Assembly (NCBI RefSeq): GCF_040361255.1
Contig: NZ_APNG01000011.1
Location: forward strand, 92,431 to 156,430
DNA length: 64,000 bases
Reading direction: 5' to 3'
From: Salinisphaera sp040361255
GTDB taxonomy: Bacteria; Pseudomonadota; Gammaproteobacteria; Nevskiales; Salinisphaeraceae
Shown: positions 60,845 to 64,000 of the stretch, piece by piece
How positions within the stretch are numbered: position 1 is the first letter of the stretch
How the letters are laid out: each line of letters opens with the position of its first letter
Position numbers and translations under genes: made by a program
The notes under the pieces: generated by a model
What the model was told of the DNA's origin: nothing
Databases searched by the model: none
What the model saw: the letters and a program-made list of their open reading frames with translations, nothing else

Positions 60845-62434
60845 ATGCGCTATATCGCCTTAATCGCCTGTATCGCCGCCACCGTGGGCTTCGGTTACCT
60901 GACCCTCGGCATGCCGCGTTATTTCGGCCTGTTCTTTCTGATCAGCGTCGCGTTTCTGGGCATGGGCCTGCACGATTTCTTCCAGCGCGAACACGCGCTT
61001 TTGCGCAATTACCCGCTGCTGGCGCATTTTCGCTGGATGATCGAAGCGATCCGCCCGGAAATCCGCCAGTATCTGCTGGAATCGGATACCGAAGCCGCGC
61101 CGTTTTCACGCGAGTATCGTTCGCAGGTGTACCAGCGCGCCAAGAACGTCAACGATGCCGACCCGTTCGGCACCGAGCACAATGTCTATGCCGAAGGCCA
61201 TGAATGGCTGGTGCATTCGATCGCGGCCAAAACCCCGAGCGAAACCCCGCCGCGCGTGCGTGTGGGCGGACCGCAGTGCACCCAGCCGTATGAAGCCTCC
61301 ACGCTCAATATCTCGGCGATGAGCTTCGGCTCACTGTCGGCCAATGCCATTCGCGCACTCAACTTCGGCGCGGCCAAGGGCGGCTTCGCCCACGATACCG
61401 GCGAAGGTTCGGTCAGCCGCCACCACAAGGAATTCGGTGGCGATCTGATCTGGGAAATCGGCAGCGGCTATTTCGGCTGTCGGCGTGCCGATGGCGGTTT
61501 CGATCGCGATCAATATGTACAGGTCGCCAACGACGACCAGGTCAAGATGATCGAGATCAAGCTCAGCCAGGGCGCCAAGCCCGGCCACGGCGGCGTACTG
61601 CCGGGCTCCAAGGTCACCCCGGAAATCGCGGAAGCCCGCGGTATCGAAGTCGGCCAGACCTGTGTCTCGCCACCGGCGCACTCGGCGTTTTCCACGCCCA
61701 TCGAGCTGATGGAGTTCATTGCCGATCTGCGCGAGGGCGCGAACGGCAAACCGGTGGGTTTCAAACTCTGCGTGGGCCACGGCTGGCAGTTCATGTCGTT
61801 GGCTAAGGCCATGCTCAAGACCGGCATCACGCCCGATTTCATTGTCGTCGACGGCGCCGAAGGCGGCACGGGTGCGGCGCCGCTGGAACTGGCCGATCAC
61901 GTCGGCACACCGCTGCGTGAGGGCCTGATCTGGGTGCACAACACGCTGGTGGGCGCCGGTCTGCGCGATCGTATTCGTATCGGCGCCTCCGGCAAGATCA
62001 CCTCGGGCTTCAAGATGGCCGCGAACATGGCCCTGGGCGCGGACTGGTGCAACTCCGCCCGCGGCTTCATGTTCGCGGTGGGCTGTGTGCAGTCCGAATC
62101 CTGTCATACCGATCGCTGCCCCACCGGCGTGGCAACCCAGAACAAATGGCGCCAGCGCGCGGTGGTAGTGCCCGACAAGGGCGAGCGCGTCTACAACTTC
62201 CATCGCCGTACGGTCGCGGCGATGCAGGAAGTGGTGGCGACCGTCGGGCTCGATCATCCGGGCCAGCTGCGCCCGGAACATCTGTGCCGGCGCACGATGG
62301 ATTCGGAAATCCATACCGCCGATCAGGTCTACCGGTTTCTGGAAACCGGCGAACTGCTCACCCGGCTCGGCGATGGTCGCTACGAAAACGCCTGGCGCAA
62401 GGCGCAGGCACATAGCTTTCTGCCGGCAATCTAG
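60845..62434 (+). CDS. Membrane-anchored FMN-binding glutamate-synthase-family protein
   Basis: A 529-aa protein with two N-terminal hydrophobic helices (about 3-20 and 25-45) and a domain like the FMN barrel of glutamate synthase: ISAMSFGSLSANAIRALN, GEGSVSRHHKEFGGDLIWEIGSGYFGCR, GAKPGHGGVLPG, VDGAEGGTGAAPLE and the cluster cysteines in GCVQSESCHTDRCPTGVATQ. It lacks the glutaminase domain, so ammonia or another substrate is likely. Members of this subgroup are uncharacterised oxidoreductases. ATG 60845. Confidence 0.87.
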   Translation: MRYIALIACIAATVGFGYLTLGMPRYFGLFFLISVAFLGMGLHDFFQREHALLRNYPLLAHFRWMIEAIRPEIRQYLLESDTEAAPFSREYRSQVYQRAKNVNDADPFGTEHNVYAEGHEWLVHSIAAKTPSETPPRVRVGGPQCTQPYEASTLNISAMSFGSLSANAIRALNFGAAKGGFAHDTGEGSVSRHHKEFGGDLIWEIGSGYFGCRRADGGFDRDQYVQVANDDQVKMIEIKLSQGAKPGHGGVLPGSKVTPEIAEARGIEVGQTCVSPPAHSAFSTPIELMEFIADLREGANGKPVGFKLCVGHGWQFMSLAKAMLKTGITPDFIVVDGAEGGTGAAPLELADHVGTPLREGLIWVHNTLVGAGLRDRIRIGASGKITSGFKMAANMALGADWCNSARGFMFAVGCVQSESCHTDRCPTGVATQNKWRQRAVVVPDKGERVYNFHRRTVAAMQEVVATVGLDHPGQLRPEHLCRRTMDSEIHTADQVYRFLETGELLTRLGDGRYENAWRKAQAHSFLPAI

Positions 62435-62765
62435 GGCCTGTCGTCGCGAGATAGGCCACCGCATCGCCGACCATGCCGCGGCAAGACAAAGGCATCGCGA
62501 GTGCCGCGTAGTTATTTCGCGTTAGCGAGCCAACCCATGAACCATAACGCCGGATTGCCGTGGCTTGGCCGCCGACCGATCGTTATTGGTTGAGGTTGCG
62601 ATGACATATCCCGCGACCACAGGCCCTACGTCGTGAGATAGGCCGTCGCAACGACGACGCGATCGAAACGCGACCGGCGAACGATACGGATACGCCTGTC
62701 GCCGTGCATGCGCTACGCTCGACACTATCGTTCTCATCCAAGGCGCCGTACGCCGGGAGTGACCC
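62435..62765. other. Intergenic region with two copies of a dispersed hairpin motif
   Basis: No gene is visible in these 331 bp. A hairpin at 62435-62457 pairs GGCCTGTC with GATAGGCC (one G-T wobble) directly after the upstream stop; it contains the exact 18-bp motif also found at 53816-53833. A diverged direct copy lies at 62627-62644, with GGCC 5 bp before it. The stretch between the copies has no open frame of note. The promoter of the DUF1232 gene should lie in 62650-62765. Confidence 0.5.
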
Positions 62766-63188
62766 ATGCCCCTACCAACCGTTCATCGACCGAGCGAGGC
62801 CCCGCAGAATGCGGCCGAGGTGCGCGATTATGCCGGCCAGTATTCCAATACGCGCTTCTGGACCAAGGTGTCGCGGGTGGCCAAGCGCGCCGGCTACGAA
62901 CTGCTGGAAAAAGCGCTCTGGCTGCATTATGCCGCCCAGCGCCCGGAAACCCCGCGCTGGGCACGGGTGACCGCCTACGGCGCGCTGGGTTATTTCATCC
63001 TGCCGATGGATGCCATTCCGGACTGGCTGTTCGGCTTCGGGCTGACCGACGATCTGTCGGCGCTGACCCTGGCGGTGGTGGCCCTGTCGCAATACATCAA
63101 CGACGACGTGCGTCGGCGTACCGCCCACAAGCTCGACCAGTGGTTCGAACGCCCGACCCACAAACGTCCGTTGCAACCGATGGAGTAA
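62766..63188 (+). CDS. DUF1232 (YkvA-type) membrane protein
   Basis: A 140-aa protein. The central segment ALGYFILPMDAIPDWLFGFGLTDDLSALTLA is the DUF1232 signature, forming one or two membrane-embedded helices. Its function is unknown. ATG 62766. An SDR gene follows after 4 nt, so they are co-transcribed. Confidence 0.85.
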   Translation: MPLPTVHRPSEAPQNAAEVRDYAGQYSNTRFWTKVSRVAKRAGYELLEKALWLHYAAQRPETPRWARVTAYGALGYFILPMDAIPDWLFGFGLTDDLSALTLAVVALSQYINDDVRRRTAHKLDQWFERPTHKRPLQPME

Positions 63189-63192
63189 GCCC

Positions 63193-63969
63193 ATGACAGT
63201 CAAGCAGTTAGCGGGCTCCGTGGTGCTGGTTACCGGCGCCTCGGCCGGGGTGGGCGAAGCTGCGGCGCGCGCTTTTGCCGAGGCCGGCGCGCAGGTCATC
63301 GTGGCCGCCCGCGGCGCCGAAAAGCTCGAACGCGTTGCCCGCGATATCGGCGCCACGCCCATCGTGGCGGACGTATCCTCCGCCGCCGGCTGCGAGCAGC
63401 TCATACACGAAACGCTGGCCGTTCACGGCCGGCTCGATGTACTGGTCAACAATGCCGGCTGCCATCACCGCGGACCGGTGGCCACGCGCAGCGCCGACGA
63501 AATCGGCGAAATGGTGGATACCAATCTGCGCGCGCCATTGATGCTCTCGCGTCTGGCCCTGGATGCGCTTCAGGCCGGCGACGGCGGCGCCATTGTCAAT
63601 GTGGCCTCGATTGCCGGGCATATGCCGCTGGCCGGCAGTGCCAGCTATTCGGCCACCAAGTTCGGCCTGCGCGCTTTCACCTATGCCCTGGCCGAGGAAC
63701 TGGACGATACCGGCGTCAGCGTGAGCGTGGTATCGCCGGGGCCGATCGCGACCGATTTCATTCTGTCCGATATCGACTCGGTGTCCGACATCACCTTCTC
63801 GCAGGCAATGAGTACGCCCGAACAGATCGCCGAGCTGATCGTGGCCTGTGCCCGCGACGGGCGCGTCGAACGTAGTCGCCCGGCGATGAGCCGCGTGATG
63901 GCGACCGCCGGCTATCTGGTGCCGGCCTTGCCACGCGCGCTGCGTCCGCTACTGGCCCAGGCTGTGTGA
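63193..63969 (+). CDS. Short-chain dehydrogenase/reductase
   Basis: A 258-aa Rossmann-fold oxidoreductase. The cofactor loop is TGASAGVGEAAA (14-25), NNAGCHHRG is the next SDR motif, and the catalytic Ser-Tyr-Lys are in VNVASIAG and SASYSATKFGLRAF. The C-terminal 30 residues are basic and hydrophobic and may attach to the membrane. The substrate cannot be read. The arginine at the end of the second strand (VAARGAEK) favours NADP. The remaining 31 bases of the window hold nothing identifiable. Confidence 0.9.
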   Translation: MTVKQLAGSVVLVTGASAGVGEAAARAFAEAGAQVIVAARGAEKLERVARDIGATPIVADVSSAAGCEQLIHETLAVHGRLDVLVNNAGCHHRGPVATRSADEIGEMVDTNLRAPLMLSRLALDALQAGDGGAIVNVASIAGHMPLAGSASYSATKFGLRAFTYALAEELDDTGVSVSVVSPGPIATDFILSDIDSVSDITFSQAMSTPEQIAELIVACARDGRVERSRPAMSRVMATAGYLVPALPRALRPLLAQAV

Positions 63970-64000
63970 AAACGCGTGAGTTAGCGTACTTTTCCCCATC

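Overview
The window is a GC-rich chromosomal stretch of a gammaproteobacterium. Several gene neighbourhoods are typical of that class: mutY-yggX, thiG-trmB, and the radC/coaBC/dut/argB/pyrE/xthA and rpmBG block. An osmoprotectant ABC transporter and a TRAP transporter suggest a halophilic or marine lifestyle. A Salinisphaera-like organism is my guess; it rests on general character, not on a database match.

Layout. 1-512 is the end of a sodium:alanine symporter. 1214-5211 is an alpha-hydroxyketone quorum-sensing cluster of Legionella Lqs type: autoinducer synthase, response regulator and membrane histidine kinase, all on the minus strand. A PAS-GGDEF-EAL c-di-GMP protein diverges from it. 7925-11533 holds a lipocalin, an Atm1-type ABC exporter and an MFS carrier. 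11745-14854 is a glycine-betaine ABC operon. 15140-22705 carries a GNAT enzyme, ada, tRNA-Phe, yggX, mutY, a START-like protein, an AsmA protein and a fused thiS-thiG. trmB follows, then a split TRAP system (dctQM on plus, dctP on minus) with a frameshifted GNAT gene and an inverted-repeat element between its halves.

28041-30006 has a PrkB-type phosphoribulokinase and a Tas-like aldo-keto reductase. 30044-38414 is the most striking region, a nearly complete mevalonate pathway: HMG-CoA synthase, diphosphomevalonate decarboxylase, phosphomevalonate kinase, a single-chain HMG-CoA reductase/mevalonate kinase fusion, IPP isomerase, and a farnesyl-diphosphate-type synthase nearby. Together these turn acetoacetyl-CoA plus acetyl-CoA into C5 units and prenyl diphosphates. 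An upstream thiolase is not in the window. No MEP-pathway gene is seen, and ispA lacks its usual xseB/dxs neighbours.

38433-48047 holds a peptidase, membrane proteins, an AmpG-like permease, xthA, pyrE and a chemoreceptor. 48093-53725 is the housekeeping block (argB, dut, coaBC, radC, rpmB, rpmG), interrupted by a tandem pair of outer-membrane-protein genes. 53834-63969 holds a solo hydantoinase A, a four-gene Gld-type ABC cassette, mutM, a membrane FMN glutamate-synthase-like enzyme, a DUF1232 protein and an SDR. No CRISPR array, prophage or intact insertion sequence was seen. The short repeats are a 183-bp inverted-repeat element near 25.8 kb and a dispersed hairpin motif at 53.8 and 62.4-62.6 kb.
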